From Candidatus Gastranaerophilales bacterium (GTDB lineage Bacteria > Cyanobacteriota > Vampirovibrionia > Gastranaerophilales > Gastranaerophilaceae): DNA of 51,696 nucleotides. The stretch lies in the NCBI GenBank assembly GCA_947625345.1, contig CANQNX010000004.1, positions 1 to 51,696 on the forward strand, read 5' to 3'. Below, in pieces: positions 28,132 to 37,660 of the stretch (the stretch's first letter is position 1; every line of letters begins with the position of its first letter). The notes under the pieces are model-generated. The model was not told the origin of the DNA. It did not search any database and worked only from the letters and a program-made list of their open reading frames with translations. The position numbers were made by a program, and so were the translations under genes.

Positions 28132-28320
28132 ATGGCAAGAGTTTTAATTTCAATGCCCGAAGAATTCTTATCAAGAATTGATGAAGTTGCCGAAGGGGAA
28201 AACAGAACACGCAGCGAACTTATTCGTGAAGCACTGAGAACTTATATTCACAAACAAAAAGTTAAAGAAAATGCATTAGCAATTAAAAATGCAAACTTAT
28301 TAGAAACATTATTGGATTAA
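28132..28320 (+). CDS. Ribbon-helix-helix (CopG/Arc type) DNA-binding protein
   Basis: A 62-residue protein. Residues 2-8 (ARVLISM) form the predicted DNA-contacting beta strand, followed by two helices with the typical NRTRSELIREALRTYI. These proteins bind DNA as dimers and often act as antitoxins or repressors. No toxin gene is adjacent: a terminator and alaS follow. It may therefore be an orphan regulator. GAGGAAA precedes the ATG. Confidence 0.85.
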   Translation: MARVLISMPEEFLSRIDEVAEGENRTRSELIREALRTYIHKQKVKENALAIKNANLLETLLD

Positions 28321-28356
28321 AAAAGAGCAATCATAGCTAGGGATTAGGATTTGGGA

Positions 28357-28387
28357 AAAATGCTTACTTTATGTAAGCATTTTTTTG
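28357..28387 (+). terminator. Terminator after RHH gene
   Basis: AAAATGCTTAC/GTAAGCATTTT arms (28357-28367 and 28373-28383) with a 5-nt loop run into a T7 tract. It isolates alaS from upstream transcription. Confidence 0.9.
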
Positions 28388-28448
28388 TAATATTCGTTTT
28401 TACTTTTTGTTGTAAAATATAACTATATGAGTAAAAAAGGAATAAAAA

Positions 28449-31067
28449 ATGACAACCCCCCTAACAGGTAATGAAATAAGAAAAGCATTTATAGAATTTT
28501 TCAGAGATAAACATAATTCAACGGAAGTTGCGAGCTCGAGTTTAGTACCCGACAATCCTACGGTACTCTTGACTACAGCAGGTATGCTTCAATTCCTTCC
28601 GTATTATTTGGGCTTGGAAAAACCGCCATATAATCCGCCCCGTGCAGTATCATGCCAGAAATGCGCAAGAGCCGGCGGTAAAGATTCCGATATTGAAAAC
28701 GTGGGAAGAACTCCGAGACATCATACTTTTTTTGAAATGCTCGGTAATTTTGCTTTCGGTGACTATTATAAAAAAGAAGTAATTCCATGGGCATGGGATT
28801 TTGTAACTAATTATTTAAAGCTTGATCCTAAAAGACTGTGGGTTACAATTTATGAAACAGATGATGAAGCATACGAAATATGGACAAAAGATGTCGGAAT
28901 ATCCCCTGAAAGAGTTATAAGGAAGGGTAAGAAAGATAATTTTTGGGGCCCCCCGGGGGCTACAGGCTCATGCGGACCTTGCAGCGAAATACACTATGAC
29001 TTGGGTGAACATCTAAAATGCAGTGATAATTGCTCTATTGCTACATGTGAATGTGACAGATGGGTTGAAATTTGGAATTTGGTATTTACCGAACTGTTTC
29101 AAGATGAAGAGGGTAATTTTTCTCCGCTTGAAAAGAAAAACGTTGATACCGGCATGGGTTTAGAGCGTATCACAATGGTTGTACAAGGCAAAGAATCAAC
29201 ATTTGAGACAGACCTTTTATACCCCATATTACAAAAAGTGTCAGATATGTCAAAAGTACCTTATAAGCAGGATAACAAAACAGACATATCGCTCCGCATA
29301 ATAACCGACCACGCAAGATGTGTTTCATTCATGATAAATGACGGTGTCATGCCGGGTAATGAAGGAAGAAGCTATGTTTTAAGAATGATTCTAAGACGTG
29401 CCTTAAGACACGGTAAACTTTTAGGACTCGAACTTCCTTTTATGTCCGAAATTGTTGATACGGTTATAAATCAATATAAAGAAGTATATCCTGATTTGGA
29501 AAAAAATAAAGATAAAATCAAATCCGTTATAAAGACCGAAGAAGAAAGATTTAAAATAACTTTGGACAGAGGATATAAACTTTTGGAAGAATTAATGCAA
29601 AATTCTAAAGTTATAGACGGAGAAAACGCTTTTAAATTATATGATACATTCGGATTTCCTTTGGAATTGACAATTGAAATTGCGGCAGAAAAAGGTGTAA
29701 GTGTTGATACTGAAGGCTATAAAGATGAAATGAAGAAACAAAAAGAAAAAGCAAAAGCCGCAGCCCATAAAATCAGTTTAACCGATGACCTTGTTTATGT
29801 TGATGTTGAAAATAAATTCGGTTCTACTGAATTTTTAGGATACACACAGACAGTAGCCGATGCAAAAATTATTTCTATAATAGAAGCAGGTGATTTTGTT
29901 GACATTATGTTAGATAAAACCCCGTTTTACGCAGAATCCGGCGGTCAAATAGGAGATACGGGAATAATTGAAAATAATCACTTTAAAGCTGAAGTTTTAA
30001 ATACATTTAAAGTTAATAAATTGTTCGTCCACAGAGTACAAATTGTGGAAGGAGAACCGAAAACAGGTGATATTGTTAAAGCGAAAATTGATGAAGAAAG
30101 AAGAAAAGATATAGCAATTCATCACTCTAACGCTCATTTAATACAAGCGGCATTAAGAAAAGTATTGGGTGAAGAAGTTCATCAGGCAGGTTCTTTTGTT
30201 GAAGAGAACAGAACACGTTTTGACTTTACATTCCCGAGAGCTTTAACTCACGAAGAAATATCAGAAGTTGAAAATATTGTTAACAAATGGATTTCAGACG
30301 ATATTGAACAAAATACTCAAATAATGAATATAGAAATGGCAAAAAAATCGGGTGCTATGGCATTATTCGGAGAAAAATACGATGATGAAGTAAGAGTAGT
30401 AAGTTTTGGCAACATATCTAAAGAACTTTGCGGCGGAACTCACTGTTCATCAACAGGGAAAATAAGACTTACAAAAATAATTTCCGAAACGGCAGTATCC
30501 GCAGGAACAAGAAGAATTGAAGCAGTATGTGCCGACAGCGCTTTGAAATTATTAACCCGTAAAGCTCAAATCGTTGATAAAATGGCAAATTCTTTTAAAG
30601 TACCCGTTGAAGAATTGGGTGAAAGAATAATGAAACTCGCAGTTGATAATAAAAATTATCAGCTTGAAATAGAAAATTTAAAAGCCGAACAGGCTAAAAC
30701 AAAATTCAAGTCATTCATTTCAAAAGCACAAGATATTTCAGGCGGTAAATTGTTTATATCGGAAACAGAGGCTTTTCCTTCAAATATCTTACGCTTAGGT
30801 TCCGAAATACTTTCTTCAAGATTAGGAGAATCAATTATAGTACTTGCTTCGGTTGATGAAGATAAAATAACATTTATTGTAAAAGTATCTGACAGTTATA
30901 CAAAAAAAGGTATAAATGCCGGTCAAATAGTTTCTAAACTATCTCAGGCAACCGGAGGAAAAGGAGGCGGACGTCCGAATTTTGCACAAGGTGCAGGTAA
31001 AGATAAATCAAACCTTACAAAAATCCTAAGTGAAATTGAAAAAGAAATAAAAGAAGCTATCTTATAA
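28449..31067 (+). CDS. alaS: Alanyl-tRNA synthetase
   Basis: Class II synthetase for alanine, 872 residues. The aminoacylation core has HHTFFEMLGNFAFGDYYK and PGATGSCGPCSEIHYD. The editing domain contains the zinc-site residues H...H (IAIHHSNAHL) and CGGTHCSSTG. The C-terminal domain ends with the glycine-rich GGKGGGRPNFAQGAG. It is complete and of normal length. No T-box leader is visible upstream; a terminator separates it from the RHH gene. Confidence 0.98.
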   Translation: MTTPLTGNEIRKAFIEFFRDKHNSTEVASSSLVPDNPTVLLTTAGMLQFLPYYLGLEKPPYNPPRAVSCQKCARAGGKDSDIENVGRTPRHHTFFEMLGNFAFGDYYKKEVIPWAWDFVTNYLKLDPKRLWVTIYETDDEAYEIWTKDVGISPERVIRKGKKDNFWGPPGATGSCGPCSEIHYDLGEHLKCSDNCSIATCECDRWVEIWNLVFTELFQDEEGNFSPLEKKNVDTGMGLERITMVVQGKESTFETDLLYPILQKVSDMSKVPYKQDNKTDISLRIITDHARCVSFMINDGVMPGNEGRSYVLRMILRRALRHGKLLGLELPFMSEIVDTVINQYKEVYPDLEKNKDKIKSVIKTEEERFKITLDRGYKLLEELMQNSKVIDGENAFKLYDTFGFPLELTIEIAAEKGVSVDTEGYKDEMKKQKEKAKAAAHKISLTDDLVYVDVENKFGSTEFLGYTQTVADAKIISIIEAGDFVDIMLDKTPFYAESGGQIGDTGIIENNHFKAEVLNTFKVNKLFVHRVQIVEGEPKTGDIVKAKIDEERRKDIAIHHSNAHLIQAALRKVLGEEVHQAGSFVEENRTRFDFTFPRALTHEEISEVENIVNKWISDDIEQNTQIMNIEMAKKSGAMALFGEKYDDEVRVVSFGNISKELCGGTHCSSTGKIRLTKIISETAVSAGTRRIEAVCADSALKLLTRKAQIVDKMANSFKVPVEELGERIMKLAVDNKNYQLEIENLKAEQAKTKFKSFISKAQDISGGKLFISETEAFPSNILRLGSEILSSRLGESIIVLASVDEDKITFIVKVSDSYTKKGINAGQIVSKLSQATGGKGGGRPNFAQGAGKDKSNLTKILSEIEKEIKEAIL

Positions 31068-31080
31068 AAGATAGCTTCTT
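31051..31080. terminator. Hairpin at alaS end
   Basis: A perfect 13-bp stem AAGAAGCTATCTT/AAGATAGCTTCTT (31051-31063 and 31068-31080) with a 4-nt loop spans the alaS stop. The following T-run is poor, but stability and position suit a bidirectional terminator with the convergent 78-residue gene. Confidence 0.7.
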
Positions 31081-31092
31081 ACTACACCTTAG

Positions 31093-31329
31093 TTATGCTT
31101 CAATAAACAATCTTCTTCCGACAATATTGGGTTTCCCGTTATAATATCCGGCGAAATATCCGCCTTTAACCGGTCTGTTGACGGCATAAGTCCTTGATGA
31201 TATCGTATTAGGCTGCATAAACGGATTTTCAAACGGGTTATACCCTTCAGATGATTTTACCGTCTGCACTGAAGTTGATGCAGGAGCATAAAATACACGG
31301 GCTACCATATTTTTTAAACTGTTTATCAT
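31093..31329 (-). CDS. Small protein of unknown function (78 residues)
   Basis: Not recognised. It begins MINSLKNMVARVFYAPA. The second half is Gly/Tyr-rich (RPVKGGYFAGYYNGKPNIVG) and ends RRLFIEA. Low charge and many aromatic and glycine residues suggest a structured or surface-associated small protein. No signal peptide is clear. AAAGGGAA lies before the ATG. It is monocistronic. Confidence 0.65.
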   Translation of the reverse strand: MINSLKNMVARVFYAPASTSVQTVKSSEGYNPFENPFMQPNTISSRTYAVNRPVKGGYFAGYYNGKPNIVGRRLFIEA

Positions 31330-31815
31330 ACATTATTCCCTTTTTACATACACATAATCATGTATAATAATAAAATTATAAATGTCATTATTTTTTTTTA
31401 AACCATACTAATGTATGAATTGACAAAATAAATGGCGCATCTTGCGCCAAGTTTGATTTTCCCAATCTCTCCTCACCTATATAGCCTTATAGACTAAATT
31501 TTATACAGGGTTGATTCTTAAAAACCGAGAGTTAAAAATTTCACTCTCATTCTTTTATTATTAAATCATTAATATTATTTGTTGTATAGTTTAATTCTTA
31601 AAAAAAAATTTATAAAACGTACATAATACACTCAACATTCAACAATAGTAATGTATTTGTTGACTATAATCTCTTGTTACAAATCTTAATAATTTCATTT
31701 CATCTTTATATCAACCATATTGTATTATTCAAAATAAAATGATATTATTAAGCTAACTTAATACTTAACTTTAAACCTGTTAAGGAATTGTAGTTAGACG
31801 GTTTGAAAGAATAAT
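31330..31815. other. 486-bp intergenic region with hairpins and paired dyads
   Basis: I see no gene. It holds two similar elements in which TAATGTAT is followed by TTGAC: 31404-31424 (dyad CATAC-TAAT-GTATG) and 31643-31664 (imperfect dyad with TATTTGTTG). Between them are a GC-rich hairpin GGCGCA-TCT-TGCGCC (31434-31448) and a hairpin GAGAGT/ACTCTC near 31526-31547. On the minus strand the GC-rich hairpin is followed by ATTTATTTT, a weak terminator-like tail, so a minus-strand RNA of about 120-150 nt is possible. GH57 promoter signals probably lie in the right part. Confidence 0.4.
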
Positions 31816-34065
31816 ATGCAAAAAGAGTTATCAGTAGCATTTGTATGGCACTTCCACCAACCGAATTACCAAGCACAACCCGGAGGTATAAGGCTTATGC
31901 CCTGGGCAAGGTTACATGCCATAAAAGATTATCTTGATATGTTGCTGATTTTGGATAAATTCCCCAATATAAAACTTAATTTCAGTATTGTTCCGGCTCT
32001 AATTGATACAATAATTGATTACGGTACAAATGAAGGTCATGATATACATTCCAAATTAACGATTACACCCGTAAAAGAGTTAACCGATGATGACAAATTG
32101 TATATTTTAAATTATTTTTTTGATGCAAATTACGAAAATTTAATATCTAAAAATCCGAGATTTAATGAATTATATATAAAAAGATATTCAAAAAGCGAAA
32201 TAAGTATAAATGATTTTAGCGATCAAGATTATGAAGACATATTGTTTTTATTTAATTTTGTATGGTTTGACCCTATTTGGAAGGATGTTTATCCCCAATT
32301 AAAAAAATTTGAGAAAAAAGGTAAAAATTACAATTTAAAAGACAGAGAAGCTTTAATTAATTTAAACAGGGAAATAATAAAACAGATAATTCCCACATTT
32401 AAAAAATATCAGGATGCAGGCAGAATTGAAATAATTACGAGCCCTTATAATCATCCGATATTACCTATTTTAATAAATGCTAATGATTTAAAGATTCCGA
32501 CATTAAAGAATTCTCTTCCGGAATGCAGAATAGCATTAACAGTTGATGCAAAAGAACAAATCAAATTAGCATTAGACAGAATTGAAGAAATATTTGGCAA
32601 AAGACCAAAAGGAATATGGCCCAGTGAACATTGTATAAGTCAAAAAACACTTGATGTTTTGGCAAATATGGGAGTAGAATGGGCAATTACGGATGAAAGT
32701 GTTTTATCTAATTCCATTAAAAAAGAGTTTATAAGAGATTTTAGAGGATGTTATGAAGACCCTTATGATGTATGCTCTTTGTACTTATATAAAACAAAGA
32801 GAGAAAAAGAAATCAATATAATTTTCAGAGATTCTGTAATTCCAAACTTAATTAACTTTGAATATTCTCATCATGACAGTAAATTATGCGCCAATGATCT
32901 TTTTGACAAAATAAAAACAGTACATGACAAATTAAAATATGCACCGGATAAAAAGCATTTGTTTACGATAGCAATGGATGGCGAAAACTGTTGGGATTCT
33001 TATCCGAGTGACGGTGCAATTTTTCTGGAAAGGCTTTATTCGCTTATAAATGATGACAAATCGCTTAAAACGGTATTAATTAGTGATTATGTCAAAGAAA
33101 ACAAAGCGACAGAAAAGCCTTTAAAGAAAGTAGCATCAGGTTCATGGGTAAATCAGGAATTTCAATTGTGGGTAGCAGAACCTACAAAAAACCTTGCATG
33201 GAGTTATTTGGTTCAAACGAGAAATGATTTAAAAGCCGCTGAAAAATCAGGGAGATTAACAAAAGAGCAAATAAAAATTGCGAAAAACGAACTATATATT
33301 GCAGAAGGTTCAGACTGGTTCTGGTGGTACGGAGAACCAAACAATTCAGGGCAAGACCACATTTTTGATTTTTTATTCAGAGAACATCTTAAAAATATTT
33401 ATAATATACTTGAAAAACCGATTCCGAGTTATCTTGAAATGCCTTTAATTTCTTTTATAGGAAAACCTTTGAGAAATCCTAAAAGAGAAATTACACCGAA
33501 TATGAACGGTATGGTCAAAGATAATGACGAATGGTTATCTGCAGGTTGTATTGATATTCCTGACGGCCCTAACATTCAGGAAAATAAAATATTTAATCGC
33601 ATTTATTTTGGTTCCGATAAAGATAATTTATATATAAGATGCGATATTAACAAGTATATTTTAGAGAGCAAAGACAGTTTTAAAGAATATTTTTCAATTT
33701 ATATTTATATCAAAGCATATAACAGTTCAGCTGAAATAACTTCTCCGTCAAGGACTACGAATAAAACTGACAGTTTGCTGCCGGTTTTACTTGATGGCTA
33801 TACTCATGAAGTAAAAATAGCTTTAACAAGCAACAGAAAATATCCTCTTCAGTATTCTTTAGCTGTTAAAGACGGTTTATGGGAGTTAAAATGGAGCCAT
33901 CACATAAAATATGTTCATAAAGAAATCTTAGAAATAAGCATACCATATGAAGATTTAGGCATTGACCACGGCGAAAGTTTTGATTTCTTCTTTATTACAG
34001 GATGCAGCGGAGTTACTGAAGATATTTATCCTAAAGACATACCTTTAGTTTTATCAAGGCCTTAA
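31816..34065 (+). CDS. Glycoside hydrolase family 57 (alpha-glucan-active)
   Basis: A 749-residue GH57 protein. The N-terminal motif HFHQP is at 12-16. The region containing the catalytic nucleophile is WPSEH (Glu271) and the acid/base region is AMDGENCWD (Asp388). Domains after residue about 560 form a beta-rich C-terminal module of the type found in long GH57 amylase/branching-type proteins. There is no signal peptide, so it should act on internal glycogen-like glucan. The exact reaction cannot be read from sequence. It is monocistronic. Confidence 0.9.
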   Translation: MQKELSVAFVWHFHQPNYQAQPGGIRLMPWARLHAIKDYLDMLLILDKFPNIKLNFSIVPALIDTIIDYGTNEGHDIHSKLTITPVKELTDDDKLYILNYFFDANYENLISKNPRFNELYIKRYSKSEISINDFSDQDYEDILFLFNFVWFDPIWKDVYPQLKKFEKKGKNYNLKDREALINLNREIIKQIIPTFKKYQDAGRIEIITSPYNHPILPILINANDLKIPTLKNSLPECRIALTVDAKEQIKLALDRIEEIFGKRPKGIWPSEHCISQKTLDVLANMGVEWAITDESVLSNSIKKEFIRDFRGCYEDPYDVCSLYLYKTKREKEINIIFRDSVIPNLINFEYSHHDSKLCANDLFDKIKTVHDKLKYAPDKKHLFTIAMDGENCWDSYPSDGAIFLERLYSLINDDKSLKTVLISDYVKENKATEKPLKKVASGSWVNQEFQLWVAEPTKNLAWSYLVQTRNDLKAAEKSGRLTKEQIKIAKNELYIAEGSDWFWWYGEPNNSGQDHIFDFLFREHLKNIYNILEKPIPSYLEMPLISFIGKPLRNPKREITPNMNGMVKDNDEWLSAGCIDIPDGPNIQENKIFNRIYFGSDKDNLYIRCDINKYILESKDSFKEYFSIYIYIKAYNSSAEITSPSRTTNKTDSLLPVLLDGYTHEVKIALTSNRKYPLQYSLAVKDGLWELKWSHHIKYVHKEILEISIPYEDLGIDHGESFDFFFITGCSGVTEDIYPKDIPLVLSRP

Positions 34066-34067
34066 AT

Positions 34068-34094
34068 AAAAAAAACCCTTCTTTTAAAGAAGGG
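34068..34094 (-). terminator. Minus-strand terminator without a known gene
   Basis: An 8-bp stem CCCTTCTT/AAGAAGGG (34076-34094) is followed on the minus strand by eight T. The plus strand has no T-run after it. No minus-strand gene ends here, so it implies a minus-strand transcript from within 34095-34283. Confidence 0.7.
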
Positions 34095-34283
34095 GATGAG
34101 CACTAAGAATAAGCAATCAGAAGAGTTGAGGATTTACTTATATATAATAGAAGAATTTCTGTTTCGATTCATTCTACTTAGTAACTATATTTAGTAGTTA
34201 TACTTTTGTTTAAAAAAGCTTACATCTTATTTGTATTGTTATTTTAAATAATGTAAAATAATTTACTATGGGGAAGGGAAGTT
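34095..34283 (-). ncRNA. Possible minus-strand small RNA
   Basis: This intergenic stretch has no ORF. It ends (on the minus strand) in the terminator above. A possible promoter is TTAAAC (34208-34213), 18-nt spacer, TATAGT (34184-34189), giving a transcript of roughly 110 nt. The case rests on the terminator; the promoter is weak. Confidence 0.35.
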
Positions 34284-34859
34284 ATGTATAAAGAGGAAGA
34301 ATTAAATAAATTAAAAAAAGAGTGTGTTAACTGTAAAAAATGCACATTATCCGAGAAAAGGAATAATATTGTTTTTTCTGACGGAAATGAGAATGCAAAA
34401 ATATTGCTTATAGGTGAAGCTCCGGGGGCGGAAGAAGATTTATCTGGAATTCCTTTCGTTGGAAGGGCAGGGAAATTATTAACTAAATTAATTGAAGAAT
34501 GCGGGTTTTCGAGAAAAAATGATTTCTATATTTGCAATACCGTAAAATGCAGACCGCCTGAAAACAGAATTCCCACTGATGAAGAAAAGAAATTGTGTGA
34601 AAACTATCTTTTGTCTCAAATTAAAATTGTTAACCCAAAAGTTATCGTTCTTTGCGGAGCTACAAGTGCAAAATCCTTTTTAGGCAATAAAATTAAGATA
34701 TCTCAAATAAGAGGTAACTGGTATAAACTTTTTGATAATATTGATACCACGGTTATTTTTCATCCGTCATATCTTTTGAGAAACCACAGTGAAGAAGAAG
34801 GTTCTCCAAGATGGCTGACAAAACAAGATTTAATGAAAATCAAAGATTTTATATCTTAA
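34284..34859 (+). CDS. Family 4 uracil-DNA glycosylase (iron-sulfur)
   Basis: A 191-residue UDG. The catalytic segment is GEAPGAEEDLSGIPFVGRAG (about 51-70), the later motif HPSYLLRN. Cysteines for a 4Fe-4S cluster are the C17/C20 pair near the N terminus, the Cys of KCRPPENR and the Cys of KKLCENYL. It removes uracil from DNA to start base-excision repair. GGGAAGGGAAG lies upstream of the ATG. It is monocistronic. Confidence 0.92.
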   Translation: MYKEEELNKLKKECVNCKKCTLSEKRNNIVFSDGNENAKILLIGEAPGAEEDLSGIPFVGRAGKLLTKLIEECGFSRKNDFYICNTVKCRPPENRIPTDEEKKLCENYLLSQIKIVNPKVIVLCGATSAKSFLGNKIKISQIRGNWYKLFDNIDTTVIFHPSYLLRNHSEEEGSPRWLTKQDLMKIKDFIS

Positions 34860-34954
34860 TTCATACTTGTTTTTAGGTTAAATATTTTAACATAGTATAC
34901 CCTTTAGTTTTATTTTGGTAGAATAAATATGAGATATAGTATAGAGAGTTTAAG

Positions 34955-37660
34955 ATGGACGCTGAAAATTATAAAGAAATTTTAGATGAAGTTTGTGAAA
35001 AATTAAAAGCATTAAACAACAATGAAGGAGCTGATTTGTCGGAATTAAAAAATTCCGTTGAAGCTATTGAAAATTTAATAACCGACACTCAGGCAAAATT
35101 AAATTTTCAGGAAATAAAAGATAAATTAATTAAAATTTCCGATAACATTGACAATTGTAATGAAGCTTTTATCAAAAATTTATATAACGACATTAACGAT
35201 TTAAAATCTTCATTTAATAACATTGGTACTCATCTTGAAAATATACAAAATAATCAAAATTTAGCTCTTACAAGAGCGGAATTTGAAGAATATCAAAAGC
35301 ATCAAATTGATTCTTCACTGCAAAATTACGATACTATATCTAAAGAACTTTCTGAAATAAAAGAAAAATCAGGCTCTGCTTCAATTGAAAATTTAGGCGG
35401 TTTAGAGGCTGAGCTTAAAGAATTACATTCTAAACTCTTATCATATTTAGAGCAATTTTCTCAAGGACTAAAAAATCTTCCTAATATTGAAGAAATAAAA
35501 AATATTCTTAACAACATTAACAATGTACAAAATAAAAATATTTCAGAAACCGATAATATACTTAAAGACATTCAAACAGGCTTAACAAACTTTCAAGAGG
35601 ATATCAGAAACAGTGATTTTGCAAATCAAATTTCTAAAATCAGCGCTATTTATGACAGCATGAATATTATTCAAGCTTGGATTGAAAAAGCAGGTTATAT
35701 TAATAAATCGATAGAAAGTTTGTACTCAAAATTAGGTGAAGACATCAACTTCAATGATATTTCTTCAAAAGTGGATACCATTCACAAAAATATTTCAGAT
35801 ATTAATAGCTTAACGGGTAAAATTGACAATATTAATTCATTAATAGGTGAATCAGGAGAAAATATAAATAAAAATCTAAAAGGCATTTTAGAAAAATTAG
35901 GTAATGATGCTGATTTTGACGATTTATCCGAAAAAATTGACATAGTTTATGATAATATCACAGCTCTTAATTCTTGGGCGGTGAAAATTGATAATATTGA
36001 AAAAAAATTATCAGGTCTTGATAATTTATATGAAAATTTTCAAAATATACCCGAATTTAAAGAAAAAACAGAGGCAATTCACTATGGCATTTCTGCTCTG
36101 ACTTCTAAACTTGAAAGTCTTAATGATGATTTTCAGTCTTTTGCCGATATTAAAAAGTTAATTTCTTCTCTGTCTGAGGATGTTGACATAACTGAAATTG
36201 AAAATAAAATTGATATAATTTATGAAAATATATCTTCTCTTAATACATGGGCTGGTAAAATTGATAATATCTCAAATAAATTAGATATTTTAGATGATAC
36301 CGATACCAATTCCTTAATAGCACGGGTCAATGATATTCATAACATTGTTCATAATATCAATTCCTCAATTAACTCTGATAATTTTATATCTTTAGATGCT
36401 AAATTAGATAATATTTATCAAAAAATAAGTGTTTTAGATGATTTTGATACGGATACTTTATTTTCTCAGATTGATTTAATTTATGAAAATATAATGTTCC
36501 TCAATAATTTTGCAAAAAAAATTGATAATATTAATGAAAAAATTGATAACATTAATGTGAAATTTGACAGTATAAACAGCCAAATTGAAACCTTAGATAA
36601 TAAATCAAAAGACAAAGACAATAAAATTATTTCTAAAGTTGAAACAATCAATACTGATTTAATCAAAACAGGAGAAATATTAAATACATCATTACTTGAT
36701 TTAGAAGCCGATTTCAATAAATTACAAAAGTTTTTGGATGAAAATACAAAGATAACATCGAGTGATATTTTTTCATTAAAAAAATACTTTAAAGAACTTA
36801 CCGAAGATATTTCAAGTATAAGTATCAGAACTAATAAATTAATCTTGGGCGCAGATGATGCAAACAAGGAATTTAAAAATTATCTTGAAATATTTAAAAC
36901 TACAATTGATAATTTTAATAATCAAAAACAAGACCAAGATACCGAATTAAAATTTGCGATTTTAGGCGAAAAACTCAACAGTTTAAATTTATTAATGCAA
37001 AATTCGGTTAAAGCAAATAAAAATTTAAATAATGCTTTTGCATATTTAGCGGAATGGATTGATGCATCAGGTAATGTGTTAAATTCTCTGCAAACAGATA
37101 TAACCTCTATCAAATCTCAGGCTGAAGCAGCAAACTCGGAAGAAATAATATCCTTAAAAAATGATATTTCAGACGTAACTAAAAAAATTGACAGTTTAGT
37201 TTCAAATCTGTCAGCTGTTAACGATATTGAAGAGACATCAGATATAAAAAGTTTAATATCAGGCATAAGTGTTCAATTAAATACGTCTTTATCTCCAAAT
37301 ATAGACTTACTTAATGAAAAAATTGATAAAATAACGGAAGATAATAACAGCAGGTTGAAAGAATTTGAAGATTTTATAAATAAAAAGTTTGAAATCCAAA
37401 ATAAACAAATAAAAATTTTATCAGATAACATTGAAAATCTGAATAAGAAATTTGATACTTTAATCAATGTATTTGCCGAAGATAATAAAGAGTATGATAT
37501 GAAAGATATGCTAAGTTATTTAGTATCTGAAATATCCTCTGTAAGTGAAATTGTTAAAAACAGGAAAAATGATGACGAAATTATAAAAAAATTAGAAGAA
37601 AAAGTATCAAGTTTTGATAAAAATATTAACAAGATTGTATCATACATAGAAGAAGACTAA
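34955..37660 (+). CDS. Large repetitive coiled-coil protein (901 residues)
   Basis: Not recognised. It is almost entirely Lys/Asn/Asp/Glu/Ile-rich coiled coil without a signal peptide, membrane helix or enzymatic motif. A degenerate unit, I(D)xIYxNIxxLNxWAxKIDNIxxKL, recurs about eight times between residues 227 and 530: starts near 227, 271, 326, 371, 417, 457, 482 and 504. The clearest copies are at 326-351 and 417-443. The design resembles a cytoskeletal or scaffold filament protein. Its stop overlaps by 4 bp the stop of the convergent 921-residue gene. Confidence 0.78.
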   Translation: MDAENYKEILDEVCEKLKALNNNEGADLSELKNSVEAIENLITDTQAKLNFQEIKDKLIKISDNIDNCNEAFIKNLYNDINDLKSSFNNIGTHLENIQNNQNLALTRAEFEEYQKHQIDSSLQNYDTISKELSEIKEKSGSASIENLGGLEAELKELHSKLLSYLEQFSQGLKNLPNIEEIKNILNNINNVQNKNISETDNILKDIQTGLTNFQEDIRNSDFANQISKISAIYDSMNIIQAWIEKAGYINKSIESLYSKLGEDINFNDISSKVDTIHKNISDINSLTGKIDNINSLIGESGENINKNLKGILEKLGNDADFDDLSEKIDIVYDNITALNSWAVKIDNIEKKLSGLDNLYENFQNIPEFKEKTEAIHYGISALTSKLESLNDDFQSFADIKKLISSLSEDVDITEIENKIDIIYENISSLNTWAGKIDNISNKLDILDDTDTNSLIARVNDIHNIVHNINSSINSDNFISLDAKLDNIYQKISVLDDFDTDTLFSQIDLIYENIMFLNNFAKKIDNINEKIDNINVKFDSINSQIETLDNKSKDKDNKIISKVETINTDLIKTGEILNTSLLDLEADFNKLQKFLDENTKITSSDIFSLKKYFKELTEDISSISIRTNKLILGADDANKEFKNYLEIFKTTIDNFNNQKQDQDTELKFAILGEKLNSLNLLMQNSVKANKNLNNAFAYLAEWIDASGNVLNSLQTDITSIKSQAEAANSEEIISLKNDISDVTKKIDSLVSNLSAVNDIEETSDIKSLISGISVQLNTSLSPNIDLLNEKIDKITEDNNSRLKEFEDFINKKFEIQNKQIKILSDNIENLNKKFDTLINVFAEDNKEYDMKDMLSYLVSEISSVSEIVKNRKNDDEIIKKLEEKVSSFDKNINKIVSYIEED

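Noticed and set aside
28321-28448. T-box or amino-acid leader for alaS
   Set aside because: No T-box core sequence or specifier domain is visible. The hairpin at 28357-28387 is a normal terminator of the preceding gene.
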